DNA of 57,068 nt from Cyanobacteria bacterium UBA2855 (GCA_002350725.1 DEFJ01000026.1:1-57068); one strand, 5' to 3'; shown: positions 25,937-35,255, counted from the stretch's first letter. Program-made: numbers and translations. The notes: a model not told the origin generated them from the sequence alone.

Positions 25937-26938
25937 TTATTCGTTTATCACAATATATGCTTTCATTATCTTGTTTGAGATTGTATCGTCAATTGCTTTT
26001 TGAATATCTTTCATTTCATATTTGGTTGACAAACCTTTTACATTTACTTTCCCCGTTCTTAAAAGTTCTAAAGAGTCTTCTAAATCTTTTGGTGAAGGAG
26101 AATAACTGCCCATAACGGTTAATTCTCTGTAATAAATCTCATTATTAGCATAGCCTGAATTTAAAGGAGTGCTTGAAAATACCAATATTGTTCCACCGCT
26201 TCTTATTGCTTTTAAAGCTGTGTCGAGCGCTTTGTCAGCACCTGAAGTCATGAACACTCCGTCTGCTTCCAAATTATCAGGTAAATTGATTACATTTTGT
26301 GCTTCAATTCCTTTATTTTTCAAAATATTAATTCTATCTTCTATCAAATCACAACCGATTACATCCATTCCGTATGCTTTTAAGGCTTGTGCCATAAGTA
26401 TTCCGATAGAACCTAAGCCGACGACAAGAACTTTTGAACCGACAGGTAAATTTGCTCTTTTTACGGCTCTTACGCAACATCCCAGCGGTTCGTAAAAGGA
26501 AGCTTCAATTTCAGTAAGATTTTCCGGTATCAAGTGTGCAACATTTAACAAATGTTCTTCCGATAAATATACAAACTCGCTAAATCCGCCGGGTCTTATA
26601 TTTGTACTTTTAAAATGTGTACACATTGATACGTTTCCGTTCTTGCAGTAGTGGCATTTACCGCAAGGTATATGGTGAGATGTTATGATTTTATCTCCCG
26701 TTTTAAAATCCGAATCCGAATTTATTTCCACTATTTCAGCAACAATTTCGTGCCCTAAAACAGTTCCTTCGGGTGAAATTTTTTCTCTCAATTTTACTAT
26801 ATCTGAGCCGCACAATCCGCAACCCAAAACTTTTACTACGGCTCCTACACGACCATCTAAATGAATTTGCGGGGCATCTTTAATAACAATTTTGTCTTTT
26901 TCAATTACAGCTGTTTCCATAAATATTTTCTCCGACAA
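25937..26938 (-). CDS. Zinc-dependent medium-chain dehydrogenase
   Basis: Second MDR-family dehydrogenase. Catalytic zinc residues are Cys43 (CGLCGSDIVKL) and His63-Glu64 (LGHEIVAE). Structural cysteines are 92, 95, 98 and 106 (CGKCHYCKNGNVSMC). The Rossmann loop is VVGLGSIGILMAQAL. It differs clearly from its downstream neighbour, so the two are not a recent duplication. The substrate is unassigned. It is the first gene of the pair and is divergent from the GNAT gene. Confidence 0.84.
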   Translation of the reverse strand: MSEKIFMETAVIEKDKIVIKDAPQIHLDGRVGAVVKVLGCGLCGSDIVKLREKISPEGTVLGHEIVAEIVEINSDSDFKTGDKIITSHHIPCGKCHYCKNGNVSMCTHFKSTNIRPGGFSEFVYLSEEHLLNVAHLIPENLTEIEASFYEPLGCCVRAVKRANLPVGSKVLVVGLGSIGILMAQALKAYGMDVIGCDLIEDRINILKNKGIEAQNVINLPDNLEADGVFMTSGADKALDTALKAIRSGGTILVFSSTPLNSGYANNEIYYRELTVMGSYSPSPKDLEDSLELLRTGKVNVKGLSTKYEMKDIQKAIDDTISNKIMKAYIVINE

Positions 26939-26980
26939 AATTTTATCACAAACGAATATTTTTACAAACGTATTATTTGC

Positions 26981-27009
26981 TTGCCCGCTTTTAAAAAAGT
27001 GAATATAAT
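26981..27009 (+). promoter_or_regulatory. Promoter of the GNAT gene, likely leaderless
   Basis: TTGCCC (26981-26986), 17-base spacer, TATAAT (27004-27009), then only six bases to the ATG at 27016. No ribosome site is present. Confidence 0.6.
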
Positions 27010-27015
27010 AATCTT

Positions 27016-28002
27016 ATGATGAGAATAAAGCGCCTTAATTGTTTTGATATTCCAAAAATCCAAAGAATGACGGAATACCTTGATAGTGAAGATAACAGCG
27101 GAATTACAAAAGATTTGAAAAATGAAGTTGTTAGAGTTCTTCATGCACATTTTCCTTTAAAATATAAATTTTTACCGGAGTCGTATGTTCTTTTAGAACA
27201 TAAAGAAATTTTGGGATTGATTACAGTTTTGCCGACAATGGGAAATCCTTACAAAATTATTATTACAAGACTCATTTTTCAAAACAATCAATATGATGTA
27301 GGCAGAAGGCTTGTTGAATTTGTTGTTGCAAAATACGGAGCAATGGGAGCGGTTTCTTTTTCTGTTGCGGTTGATAATTCTCATGAGGAGATGTTTAGGT
27401 TATTTTTAGACGGTTGCGGCTTTAGGCACTGTTCTTGTGAAAATTTATGGAAGATAGAAAATTTTAATTCATCGGATTATTCGCCTTTACCATTTAGGGT
27501 TTGCCAAAATTCTGATGCAAAGAAGGTAAGTGACTTGTATAATTCCGAATTAACCGGTTTGTATAAGCCTGCGCTGTTAAAAATCAAAACAGAATACAAA
27601 GAACCGTTTTTTGCCGGTATAACAAATTTTTATAAAAACAGATATGTCCTCGAAGAAGTTACTGATAAAAGAATTATTGCATACTTGTCTATTACAACAG
27701 GTGATAACATAAACTTCATTCTTGATGTATCGACATGCGATGGATATGATATTTCATACGATGAAATTTTATCTTTTGCTATAAAAGAAATTTCTTCAAG
27801 GAAATCAAATTATTATATTTTCTTCAAGCAAAAAAAATATACAAATTCATCGGAAAAATTTGAAGAATATCTTCACAGTAAAGGCTTTAGCTGTATCCAA
27901 ACCCGCAATATTTTGGTGAAAGAATTTTATAAACCGATAAAACAAAGTGAGAATTCTTTGCAAGTATTCTTGTTTGGTGAAAATGGTATAGCTGCAAATT
28001 AA
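27016..28002 (+). CDS. GNAT-like acetyltransferase (328 aa)
   Basis: The N-terminal half resembles the GNAT acetyl-CoA-dependent N-acetyltransferase fold: LLEHKEILGLITVLPT followed by a glycine-arginine segment (YDVGRRLVEFVVAKYG) where acetyl-CoA would bind, then DNSHEEMFRLFLDGCGFRHC. The C-terminal half (about 165-328) may be a second, decayed GNAT-like unit, as two-domain members are known. The substrate is unknown. It stands between the dehydrogenase pair and rpsT, with its own promoter abutting the start codon. Confidence 0.65.
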   Translation: MMRIKRLNCFDIPKIQRMTEYLDSEDNSGITKDLKNEVVRVLHAHFPLKYKFLPESYVLLEHKEILGLITVLPTMGNPYKIIITRLIFQNNQYDVGRRLVEFVVAKYGAMGAVSFSVAVDNSHEEMFRLFLDGCGFRHCSCENLWKIENFNSSDYSPLPFRVCQNSDAKKVSDLYNSELTGLYKPALLKIKTEYKEPFFAGITNFYKNRYVLEEVTDKRIIAYLSITTGDNINFILDVSTCDGYDISYDEILSFAIKEISSRKSNYYIFFKQKKYTNSSEKFEEYLHSKGFSCIQTRNILVKEFYKPIKQSENSLQVFLFGENGIAAN

Positions 28003-28114
28003 ATTATCTTTGTCACATGTCTTGCATTTTAAAATTTACCGCATAAAATAATTATACTCACATCCTCGAGTATGGCACCGTCATTAAGTGCCAAAGTAAC
28101 GAAAGGTAAAAACA

Positions 28115-28387
28115 ATGGCAAATATTAAATCTGCTAAAAAAAGAGTACTTATAGCTGAAAGAAATAGAGTTAAAAATGTAGCTTTCAAAACTTCTATCAA
28201 AACTGCTTTGAAAAAAGTTTTGGAATTAGCTTCAGGTGATGACAAAGATGCATTAAATGCAGCTATTTCTAAAGCATATCAATTATGCGATAAGGCTGTA
28301 AGCAAAGGTATTTTACATAAAAATACCGCAGCAAGAAAAAAATCAAGAGTTGTTCTTGCAGTTAAAAGAATTCAAGCTGCTAAGTAA
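28115..28387 (+). CDS. rpsT: 30S ribosomal protein S20
   Basis: Typical S20: MANIKSAKKRVLIAERNRVKN, a highly basic 90-residue helical protein that binds 16S rRNA early in assembly. The leader has a TTGCAT/TAAAAT pair (28022-28049) and a GGCAC/GTGCC hairpin near 28074 before the AAAGG site; S20 is autoregulated in other bacteria, but whether this hairpin does that is unknown. A strong terminator follows. Confidence 0.97.
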   Translation: MANIKSAKKRVLIAERNRVKNVAFKTSIKTALKKVLELASGDDKDALNAAISKAYQLCDKAVSKGILHKNTAARKKSRVVLAVKRIQAAK

Positions 28388-28412
28388 TAATTTTTTGATT
28401 ATGCCAAAAATT

Positions 28413-28446
28413 AAAACAAGTCTGACATACGTCGGGCTTGTTTTTT
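28413..28446 (+). terminator. Rho-independent terminator after rpsT
   Basis: A 14-bp stem (28413-28426 with 28431-28444, two G-T pairs), four-base loop and T-run. It lies between two convergent genes. Confidence 0.85.
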
Positions 28447-28451
28447 AATAA

Positions 28452-30611
28452 TTAATTTATTTTTGGATTTTTTATATTTTCATAAAATTTATATGTAAGA
28501 CTTTCGCTTCCCTTAATTTGTCGACCGTTAAGTATGGTAATTTTATCTGCAAGTTCAAACCCGATTGCTTTATAAAAATCATCTTTTACAGTACAAAAAC
28601 TAAAAAATGGAATATCTTTTGATGCAATTGAATTAACAGGAATATTATTCCTTACATAATATTGGCATTTTACATTTTCAGCAGGATAATATAAAGAAGT
28701 ACCATCATTACGTCGTATAACAGAAGATGCTTGAGAATCATCAGCAATAATTATTATATTGTATTTACGAAAATCTATTTTTTTTACGTCTTCCAGTAGC
28801 GCAAAATCAATATTATAATTTTCAAATTGTAACATTTTAATTATTAAAAGATTTTCAGCGATATTTCCGAAATACAATATTTTATTTCTTGGATTAAGAG
28901 AACGAATTTTCTTTTCTAAAATGCACATTTCGTTACAAATAAGATTTTTAGCCGGTAAAGTTTTAAAAAATAAAGAGCATTTTGCAACCTCTCTTATCTG
29001 AGATATTGTTGCTCCTTGCTTAAAGTAGCCATATACCCTTACAAAAGGACGAGCGGACAGATGCGTAGAAATCAACAAAAGTCCGAAAAGAGCAACCCCA
29101 GTAATTATAAATTTAATTATTGAATTTTTCCTGCTATATGAATAAGCAATAACCACAGCACTTATAGCGCAAAAAGATGTTAAAAATCTTATATTAAAAA
29201 ACATAAATGTTAGTTGTGCCGATAATGCAATAATTGCACCAAGTAGTAAAAATCCAAAAGAACATACAAAAATATCCTGTCTTTTATGTGAGAATAGAAA
29301 GCGTATCATAGAAAATATCCAGCAAGGTAAAAATACTAAAAATCCCAAAATTCCCATACCCATACAAGGCTCGGTGAGACTGTTATTCAAGCTTTCTGTT
29401 GCTTTAGAAAAAACACTATCAGGAATTAAGTCTAAGCCGCAAGCAGATAATATATAATTTTGAAAATCTGAAATCATAACACCAAAAGTCTTGTGCAAAT
29501 TAAAACCTGTAAAATCGAAAAATAAAAACAGGTGATGAATTAATCCGCTTAAAAACCCCTTAAATCCATATAAGTTTTTATGCAAATTAACAAAAGATGT
29601 TAAACCGAATATATTTTTCCAATCGATAAAATTCAATATATAAGAAAAAGATGAAAAAATTAAAAAGTTTATTACTCCGTAACCAATAAATATTAAAAAC
29701 GGTTTCAGACATTCTTTTCTAAGATAAAAATGGCTTAACCATATCATCCATAATCCTACAGGTATTAGCATGATAAGAGCAGTATTTTTTGTCCCCATAG
29801 CAAGTGCGTACGCAAGAGCAGAAAAGTATAATTCGGTCTTATTATTTGATTTAAAATGTGACCAATATAAATAAATTGAAGCAAGAATTAGTCCTGCAAT
29901 TATTATATCTGTTTCTGTTCCCGAAATCTGAACGATTACGGAAGGTAATGACGCTAAAATAAAAATGACCCACAGTTTTTGCCTTTCATTAAGTTTTAAG
30001 TTTCCCATTATTCCGTATAAAGATGTTATAGAAAGCAAAAACCCTATAAATGAAAATATGCCGATTGCAAATTGTTTTTTAATAAATATAAATATCCACA
30101 AATACAAGATTTCAGAGTTTATTGGCATAATTAATGCTCTTGCATCCCCAATAGAGAAATGATTTAAATTACCGTTTCCTATCCAAAAAAGGCTCCTTAG
30201 AGCATGATAAGCCTCGGCATCAGGATTTACTATTGGCATTAACGCTATTAAAAATAACGAAATCATACACATGAATATAAATCCAAACCCCAGAACTAAC
30301 AGATATTTATCTGACATTAGTGCAAAATATATACGCTTAAAAAATCTCTTAAATTTTATATGAACACGAGGTTTTCCTCTTTTTATCCATAAAAATCCTG
30401 AAATTATTGCAAACAAAAAATTTATTAGCAATATTCCCAAAACTGAAATTTTTGAAAATAAAGACAGTATTTCTATATTTAAAACCAAAGTTCCAAACAT
30501 AGTTAATACGAAATAAATGAAAATTTTAATAAAATTTTTCTGCTCAAAAATTGAAGTGACAAAGAATGCACATATTATAAGTAAAATTAATGAGATTAGG
30601 AATAATGCCAT
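28452..30611 (-). CDS. Polytopic membrane protein, GT39/ArnT-like glycosyltransferase candidate (719 aa)
   Basis: About a dozen hydrophobic segments fill the first 520 residues. A soluble domain of about 170 residues follows outside the membrane. The first large loop contains NPDAEAYHALRSLFWIGNG, which fits the Asp-containing first loop of GT-C glycosyltransferases that use polyprenyl-phosphate sugars. I therefore favour a GT39/ArnT-like transferase modifying a surface glycan or lipid A, but homology was not tested. A GAGAGG site precedes the ATG. Confidence 0.6.
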   Translation of the reverse strand: MALFLISLILLIICAFFVTSIFEQKNFIKIFIYFVLTMFGTLVLNIEILSLFSKISVLGILLINFLFAIISGFLWIKRGKPRVHIKFKRFFKRIYFALMSDKYLLVLGFGFIFMCMISLFLIALMPIVNPDAEAYHALRSLFWIGNGNLNHFSIGDARALIMPINSEILYLWIFIFIKKQFAIGIFSFIGFLLSITSLYGIMGNLKLNERQKLWVIFILASLPSVIVQISGTETDIIIAGLILASIYLYWSHFKSNNKTELYFSALAYALAMGTKNTALIMLIPVGLWMIWLSHFYLRKECLKPFLIFIGYGVINFLIFSSFSYILNFIDWKNIFGLTSFVNLHKNLYGFKGFLSGLIHHLFLFFDFTGFNLHKTFGVMISDFQNYILSACGLDLIPDSVFSKATESLNNSLTEPCMGMGILGFLVFLPCWIFSMIRFLFSHKRQDIFVCSFGFLLLGAIIALSAQLTFMFFNIRFLTSFCAISAVVIAYSYSRKNSIIKFIITGVALFGLLLISTHLSARPFVRVYGYFKQGATISQIREVAKCSLFFKTLPAKNLICNEMCILEKKIRSLNPRNKILYFGNIAENLLIIKMLQFENYNIDFALLEDVKKIDFRKYNIIIIADDSQASSVIRRNDGTSLYYPAENVKCQYYVRNNIPVNSIASKDIPFFSFCTVKDDFYKAIGFELADKITILNGRQIKGSESLTYKFYENIKNPKIN

Positions 30612-30700
30612 ATAAGCCTCTCTTCATTTTATTCTAACAAACGCATTTAAATCTGCAACCTCTTTACAAAATAAAATTTTTAAGTTATTATTCAAGAGTT

Positions 30701-30763
30701 ATGAAAAACAAACTTCAACACCGACGTATAGTAAGTAATTTAAAGGGCTTGTTTATTAAATAA
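30701..30763 (+). CDS. Possible 20-aa basic leader peptide
   Basis: ATG to TAA encodes a 20-residue Lys/Arg-rich peptide (MKNKLQHRRIV start). It ends inside the hairpin that precedes a terminator. The ribosome site is poor; the candidate promoter would place transcription start almost at the ATG. It could be a leader peptide or chance. Confidence 0.25.
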   Translation: MKNKLQHRRIVSNLKGLFIK

Positions 30764-30793
30764 GACACTTACTTTTGTCGTAAAAAATAATTA

Positions 30794-30829
30794 AAAACAA
30801 GGCCTTTAAAAATGAAGGTCTTGTTTTTT
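30794..30829 (+). terminator. Strong stem-loop terminator in the leader region
   Basis: AAAACAAGGCCTT pairs with AAGGTCTTGTTTT around an eight-base loop, followed by T residues. No full gene lies upstream on this strand, so it would end a short RNA or attenuate a leader. The other flank is also T-rich on the minus strand. Confidence 0.7.
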
Positions 30830-30910
30830 GTTAAAAAACGTAAAATATACAATCAAAATAGGCAATTTTGAATAGTTAGAAACATTAATATAAAAGTGAA
30901 AGGTAGTAGT

Positions 30911-30994
30911 ATGAAACATAATTTCCGACGACATTTAACAATAAAGGCGAATGCCCCAATCGTCAAATTAATGAATTTAATTTGGGGCTTGTAG
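30911..30994 (+). CDS. Possible 27-aa basic leader peptide
   Basis: ATG to TAG encodes a 27-residue peptide starting MKHNFRRHLTI and ending LIWGL. An AAAGG lies about ten bases before the ATG. Its last codons form the right arm of the GCCCCAA/TTGGGGC hairpin, so translation would disrupt that fold. Both this and the 30701 ORF begin with MK-[NH] and carry an early Arg-Arg. Confidence 0.3.
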   Translation: MKHNFRRHLTIKANAPIVKLMNLIWGL

Positions 30995-31038
30995 TACTCA
31001 GTTAAATGTAAGGACACGATGTCCTTGGAAGGTTAAAA

Positions 31039-32469
31039 ATGATATCCCCAATAACAACAAGCAAAATATTTTCAACCCTCGGCAACGGAAATTCATTGGT
31101 TCCGATGGGAATAAAAGATACGGCAAACAGTTTAGGTTTAACAGCCGGTTCATATATCACAGGTCAGGCAGCAGAAAGTCAGGACAGATTTATTGATGAG
31201 TTTGGAACGCAGCTCATTTGGTTATTAGGTATTCCTGCATATAAAAAGATTTTGGACTTAACCCTTTTTAAAGGATTGGGTTATGATGCCGGAGTTGATG
31301 TGAGAGTTTTAAAAGACAAAGAAGTTTTTGAACTTGCTAAAAAATATGCCAAACAGCATGATGAAAAATATAAAAACAACAATAGAGTAAAGAAAATTTT
31401 TAATAGCTTAGAAAAAATTACTACCAAACAAAATGTATTCAAGGGGTTAACTTTTGGAAAATTTGTTGCATCTACCTTACTAACAATTGTTTCATACGCC
31501 GGTTTGACAAAATTCAGACACGATTATAGAGAAAACAAAATAAAGAAAGAGTTTTATGCAAAACAAAATATTGCGCAGACGAATAACAAACCAGAACAAA
31601 ATACAACAAATAATACTCAAAATGTAGTTGAAAACAAACAGAAAACCTCATTTACAGGACATTTGCAAGACTTTATGTTTTCTCCTGTTAAAAACATGAT
31701 GCTTGTTGACGGTGCTATTACCGCCGAAAGACTTGGGGAATCTAAGAATAAACAGGAATTTATGCAGTATGCAATTAAAGAAGGATTTTTCTGGTTCTTT
31801 ATGTATTTTGCAGGTGAGCAGATAAAAAAACATCTTGAAAAATCTTCAATAGGTAAACACAACTTGCCGATAGATTTAGATGCAAGAGTAATTGAATCTG
31901 AAGAACTTAAAGATGCTCTTATGAACAATAAAATTATGAATAGCATTTATGAATTTCCTGTAAACGACAAACCTACGAATGCTGAAATTTATCAATTTGT
32001 CAATGAAAATCCGGATAATTTGATTGTAAAAATGGCAAAAAAATCTGATATTGTGGCAACAATAAAAGAAAAAGACGGAATATTTTCTAAAGCAAAAGAT
32101 ACAGGTTCTGTCGATAACAGAAAATATATTGATTCTGATGATGTTATCGGTATAAAGAATAAGTTGAAAACGTTGTATGAAAAAGGACAAGAGTTTGTTG
32201 CAAATGAAGCAAAAAAAGCCGGCAAAAATCTATCTGAATTAACTGATGCAGATAAAAACAAGTACCTTGAAGACTATTTGAAACAAGTCAAAAAAGGTAA
32301 CAGATTTGCAACTCTTAAAAATATTGGTGCATGCATTGGCGTACTTGGAATTTTAATGCCGGGTATAATTGTTGCATGGAGATTTGCAGATAAAGGCAAT
32401 CAGGAATATAGAGTAAGGACAGATATTGAAAATAAATTAAAGGCTGAACTTGCTGCTTCTTCAAAATAA
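31039..32469 (+). CDS. Hypothetical membrane protein (476 aa)
   Basis: I do not recognise a named family. Hydrophobic segments occur near residues 55-70 (TQLIWLLGIPAY), 145-160 (FVASTLLTIVSYAGL), 250-262 (GFFWFFMYFAGE) and 440-460 (IGACIGVLGILMPGIIVAW). They are separated by charged Lys/Asp-rich stretches. A Gln/Asn/Thr-rich linker precedes KTSFTGHLQ near residue 203, the same short F-x-G-type motif seen in other hypothetical proteins of this window. It is preceded by a long structured leader with a hairpin whose right arm abuts GGAAGG, the ribosome site. Confidence 0.6.
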   Translation: MISPITTSKIFSTLGNGNSLVPMGIKDTANSLGLTAGSYITGQAAESQDRFIDEFGTQLIWLLGIPAYKKILDLTLFKGLGYDAGVDVRVLKDKEVFELAKKYAKQHDEKYKNNNRVKKIFNSLEKITTKQNVFKGLTFGKFVASTLLTIVSYAGLTKFRHDYRENKIKKEFYAKQNIAQTNNKPEQNTTNNTQNVVENKQKTSFTGHLQDFMFSPVKNMMLVDGAITAERLGESKNKQEFMQYAIKEGFFWFFMYFAGEQIKKHLEKSSIGKHNLPIDLDARVIESEELKDALMNNKIMNSIYEFPVNDKPTNAEIYQFVNENPDNLIVKMAKKSDIVATIKEKDGIFSKAKDTGSVDNRKYIDSDDVIGIKNKLKTLYEKGQEFVANEAKKAGKNLSELTDADKNKYLEDYLKQVKKGNRFATLKNIGACIGVLGILMPGIIVAWRFADKGNQEYRVRTDIENKLKAELAASSK

Positions 32470-32538
32470 TTTATACAAAAATTAATACTTTTGAATAAGA
32501 GCTATCATATGATATTATAGGTAAGAAGAGGTGTTGGA

Positions 32539-32883
32539 ATGCTTTTAAAAATATTGGAATATGTATTTGTTGTTGAGAGCTTTTTATTTGCTATAGCTCT
32601 TATTATGAACAAAATGCTTGTTTCAAAAATTACTGACAATGCTAAAATGACACAATTTGTAATTGTGTTGGGAAGTTTACTTTTGGTATATATAGTTTTA
32701 GCATTGTCTATTGGTATTTTATCATCAAAAACTGCCGTAAATCTTGTAATGGTACCGTTGGGTTTATCTCCGTTTGTTATCGGTAAAATATCTACATACA
32801 AAACTGAAGGCATATATACAACAATTCAAATTTTATGTATTATATTAGGTGGTATATTTATTGCAACAACGATAGGATTATAG
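32539..32883 (+). CDS. Small four-span membrane protein (114 aa)
   Basis: Nearly all of the sequence is hydrophobic, giving four predicted membrane helices with short polar turns. I do not recognise the family. An AGAGGTG site precedes the ATG. The next gene starts four bases after its stop, so it is co-transcribed with the 346-aa exported protein. Confidence 0.65.
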   Translation: MLLKILEYVFVVESFLFAIALIMNKMLVSKITDNAKMTQFVIVLGSLLLVYIVLALSIGILSSKTAVNLVMVPLGLSPFVIGKISTYKTEGIYTTIQILCIILGGIFIATTIGL

Positions 32884-32887
32884 AGTT

Positions 32888-33928
32888 ATGAAAAGATTAT
32901 TAATATTATTGATGATTATAGTAATGGGAATTATGCCTGTAAGTGCTAAGAATAATGGTATTATTCCTGCAAAAATGGCAAGTATATTTAGCACTACAGG
33001 TCAGACGCCTTCAGTTGTGGCTTTTTCTCCAAACAGAAATTTAAAAATTAATGATGAATTAACCTTGCCCTCAAGAGCTATTATTGCTGCAGAAGTATAC
33101 AGGTTTCAAAAAGAAAAAAGGATGCACAGACACGGATATATAGTGTGTCGCCTTTTATCGTACAAAGATCCTGACAGTAATGAAGTAATAGATTTATTAT
33201 CAAAGGATATTTTTGTTGTGGCAAGAAGGCGCAGTAATTTGGAATTAGGTGAAGCAGCCCTTACGGGTGTGGAATTAACCGTAACAACCGCAGCCTCAAT
33301 ACCTTTACCGGGGGTTGATATTGTTTACTACTTTACAAAAGGTGCAATATTGAGGGGTAATAACCCGAATTGGTTCAAATCCGGTGTATCAGAAGCCTAT
33401 GATAATTCTATTTTTTGGTTTTTCTTAAAGGGTCGTACTATTGATTTTGAAAAAGGTGATTATGTGGACATCAAACACATCGGTAAAGAGGAAGTTCTAA
33501 AATTAAGAGATAAAATTGACGAAAATCAAATTAAAACAGAACAAAGAGAAGCAGTTAAATTTATAAAAAAACAAAAGAAAATAGCAAAAGCGGAAGAGAA
33601 AAGAGCTGCAAGAATTGAAAAGCAAGCGCAGAAAATTGTTGCTGAAAAACAAAAACAAGGTCAACAAACTACCGTAGAGGATGAAATTCAAAATATCATA
33701 GAAAAAGAACAACAAATACAACAAGCAAAAGAAGCAAAATTAGCTGCAAAGGCAGAAGCTAAAAAATTAAAACAAGAACAAAAAGCGGCTAAAAAAGCTG
33801 CCAAAGCGGAAGCTAAAAAACTAAAACAAGAACAAAAAGCAGAAGATAAAACAGAAGTAAAAACAGAAGTAAAAACAGAAGATAAAACGCTGAATGAAGA
33901 AAATAAAGCAGAAAAATCTGACATATAA
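32888..33928 (+). CDS. Exported protein with Lys/Ala/Glu repeat tail (346 aa)
   Basis: A signal peptide (MKRLLILLMIIVMGIMPVSA) is followed by a globular domain (about 22-205) of unknown family. It contains LTLPSRAIIAAEVYRFQKEK and a hydrophobic ALTGVELTVTTAASIPLPG segment. From about residue 215 the chain is coiled coil of K/A/E/Q repeats, including two copies of an AEAKKLKQEQKA unit, and it ends in KTEVKTE repeats. The layout suggests an envelope protein whose tail spans the periplasm or binds the cell wall. It is followed by waaA after 30 bases. Confidence 0.6.
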   Translation: MKRLLILLMIIVMGIMPVSAKNNGIIPAKMASIFSTTGQTPSVVAFSPNRNLKINDELTLPSRAIIAAEVYRFQKEKRMHRHGYIVCRLLSYKDPDSNEVIDLLSKDIFVVARRRSNLELGEAALTGVELTVTTAASIPLPGVDIVYYFTKGAILRGNNPNWFKSGVSEAYDNSIFWFFLKGRTIDFEKGDYVDIKHIGKEEVLKLRDKIDENQIKTEQREAVKFIKKQKKIAKAEEKRAARIEKQAQKIVAEKQKQGQQTTVEDEIQNIIEKEQQIQQAKEAKLAAKAEAKKLKQEQKAAKKAAKAEAKKLKQEQKAEDKTEVKTEVKTEDKTLNEENKAEKSDI

Positions 33929-33946
33929 TATTATCGGTTTTTATGA

Positions 33947-33952
33947 TATAAT
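33947..33952 (+). promoter_or_regulatory. -10 box of waaA, likely leaderless
   Basis: TATAAT followed by AAGGTT and the ATG at 33959. No good -35 hexamer is visible. AAGG could act as a weak ribosome site if transcription starts upstream. Confidence 0.4.
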
Positions 33953-33958
33953 AAGGTT

Positions 33959-35191
33959 ATGTTTTTATACGGAATTTTATCTACAATAGTATTTATACTT
34001 GTTATACCGTTTGTGTTTGCGTTTCGTAAGTGTATTGGAAAACCAAATGCCGGCTTAAAAGAAAAGTTCGGGTTTATAAATTCACCTTTTGAAAAAGATG
34101 AAGATATTATTATGCTTCACGGAGTTTCTGTCGGGGAAGTTATTGCTTTAGAAAATTTGGCAAAGAAAATTAAAGAAACATTTCCGAATAAAAAACTTGT
34201 CGTAACAACCGGAACAAAAACAGGACAAGAAATTGCACATAAAAAATACGAAGGGGTTGCGGATTTTATAACCTACTTCCCGTTTGATATTCCGTTTTGC
34301 GTAAACGGATTTTTAAACAGATTAAATCCAAAAACTGTATTAATAGCAGAAACAGAAATCTGGCCGTATTTTGCTTATGCCTGCAACAAAAGAAATATTC
34401 CGATTTCTATTATTAACGGCAGAATTTCCGATTCAACCTTCAATTCTTATATGAAAGTAAGATTTTTCTTTGAAACCGTATTTAAGAATTTTACGGCGAT
34501 TTACACTCAAAGTAATGAGGACAGAGAAAAATATATTAAGGTAGGAGCTGACGAAAACAAAGTCGAATTGATGGGCAACTTAAAGTTTGACGTTAAAAGA
34601 AAAGATGCAGATATTCAGATGGGGCAAGATGGCTTTAGGGTAATTATTGCAGGCAGTACTCATGCAGGAGAAGATGAAATTGTTTTAAATGCTTTTAGGA
34701 ATTTAAAATCAAAACATTCGGATATAAAGTTACTTCTTGCATCTCGTCATCCAAAACGTGTTCCGGATATTGAAAACATATTAAAAAATATGGGATTAAC
34801 TTACGGTTTACGTTCAAAAGATGATAAATTTACCGATTACGATATAATTCTGCTTGATACCTTGGGTGAATTAGGCAAGATGTATTCAATATGCCATTTT
34901 GCGTTTATTGGCGGAAGTTTTAACAAAACAGGCGGTCATAATCCTCTTGAAGCATCTGTTTATGATAAACCGACAATTACAGGTCCTTCAATTCATAACT
35001 TTAAGGATATTTATTGGATTTTGAACAAAACTGATGCCGGACAAATCGTAAATACTCCGAAAGAATTTGAAGATTATCAAGATAAATTACTGTCAGACAA
35101 TGATTTTTATAATAAAGCATGTAACGATTGTAAATCCGTGTTTGATGCTCAACAAGGCGCTTTGGATTTTGTAATTAATAAACTAAGATAA
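33959..35191 (+). CDS. waaA: 3-deoxy-D-manno-octulosonic-acid (Kdo) transferase
   Basis: GT30 enzyme that adds Kdo to lipid A from CMP-Kdo on the inner face of the membrane. Signatures are the membrane-anchoring N-terminus, GLKEKFGF, HGVSVGEVIALE with the catalytic-type Glu, VVTTGTKTGQEIA, AETEIWPYFAYAC, IINGRISDSTF, AGSTHAGEDEIVL and FIGGSFNKTGGHNPLE. At 410 residues it is complete. It fits with lpxB, lpxI and the LptD-like gene earlier in the window. Confidence 0.95.
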   Translation: MFLYGILSTIVFILVIPFVFAFRKCIGKPNAGLKEKFGFINSPFEKDEDIIMLHGVSVGEVIALENLAKKIKETFPNKKLVVTTGTKTGQEIAHKKYEGVADFITYFPFDIPFCVNGFLNRLNPKTVLIAETEIWPYFAYACNKRNIPISIINGRISDSTFNSYMKVRFFFETVFKNFTAIYTQSNEDREKYIKVGADENKVELMGNLKFDVKRKDADIQMGQDGFRVIIAGSTHAGEDEIVLNAFRNLKSKHSDIKLLLASRHPKRVPDIENILKNMGLTYGLRSKDDKFTDYDIILLDTLGELGKMYSICHFAFIGGSFNKTGGHNPLEASVYDKPTITGPSIHNFKDIYWILNKTDAGQIVNTPKEFEDYQDKLLSDNDFYNKACNDCKSVFDAQQGALDFVINKLR

Positions 35192-35208
35192 ATTAGACAA
35201 CTGTGCTG

Positions 35209-35236
35209 TTGACTTATTGTAAGAATTAATTAAAAT
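35209..35236 (+). promoter_or_regulatory. Promoter of the HEPN-MNT operon
   Basis: TTGACT (35209-35214), 16-base spacer, TAAAAT (35231-35236), upstream of the 82-aa ORF. Confidence 0.5.
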
Positions 35237-35255
35237 ATAGATAGGGTGAGGGTAT

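Larger units (their letters stand above)
30612..31038 (+). other. Structured leader/sRNA region upstream of the 476-aa protein gene
   Basis: These 427 bases contain no gene of normal size. They hold a candidate promoter (TTTACA 30663-30668, 17 bases, TATTAT 30686-30691), two very short ORFs (30701-30763 and 30911-30994) and several hairpins. One hairpin pairs AGTAAGT 30730-30736 with ACTTACT 30767-30773, closed by CGAC and GTCG. Others are a terminator at 30794, GCCCCAA/TTGGGGC near 30954-30988 and AAGGACA-N3-TGTCCTT near 31010-31028. Confidence 0.5.

Noticed and set aside
24885..26938. Recent tandem duplication of a dehydrogenase gene
   Set aside because: Both are MDR enzymes but their sequences differ throughout; only the zinc and NAD motifs align.
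33503..33924. Minus-strand ORFs rich in Phe, Leu, Ser and Ala opposite the 346-aa exported protein
   Set aside because: They are the antisense of the Lys/Ala/Glu repeat tail, not genes.
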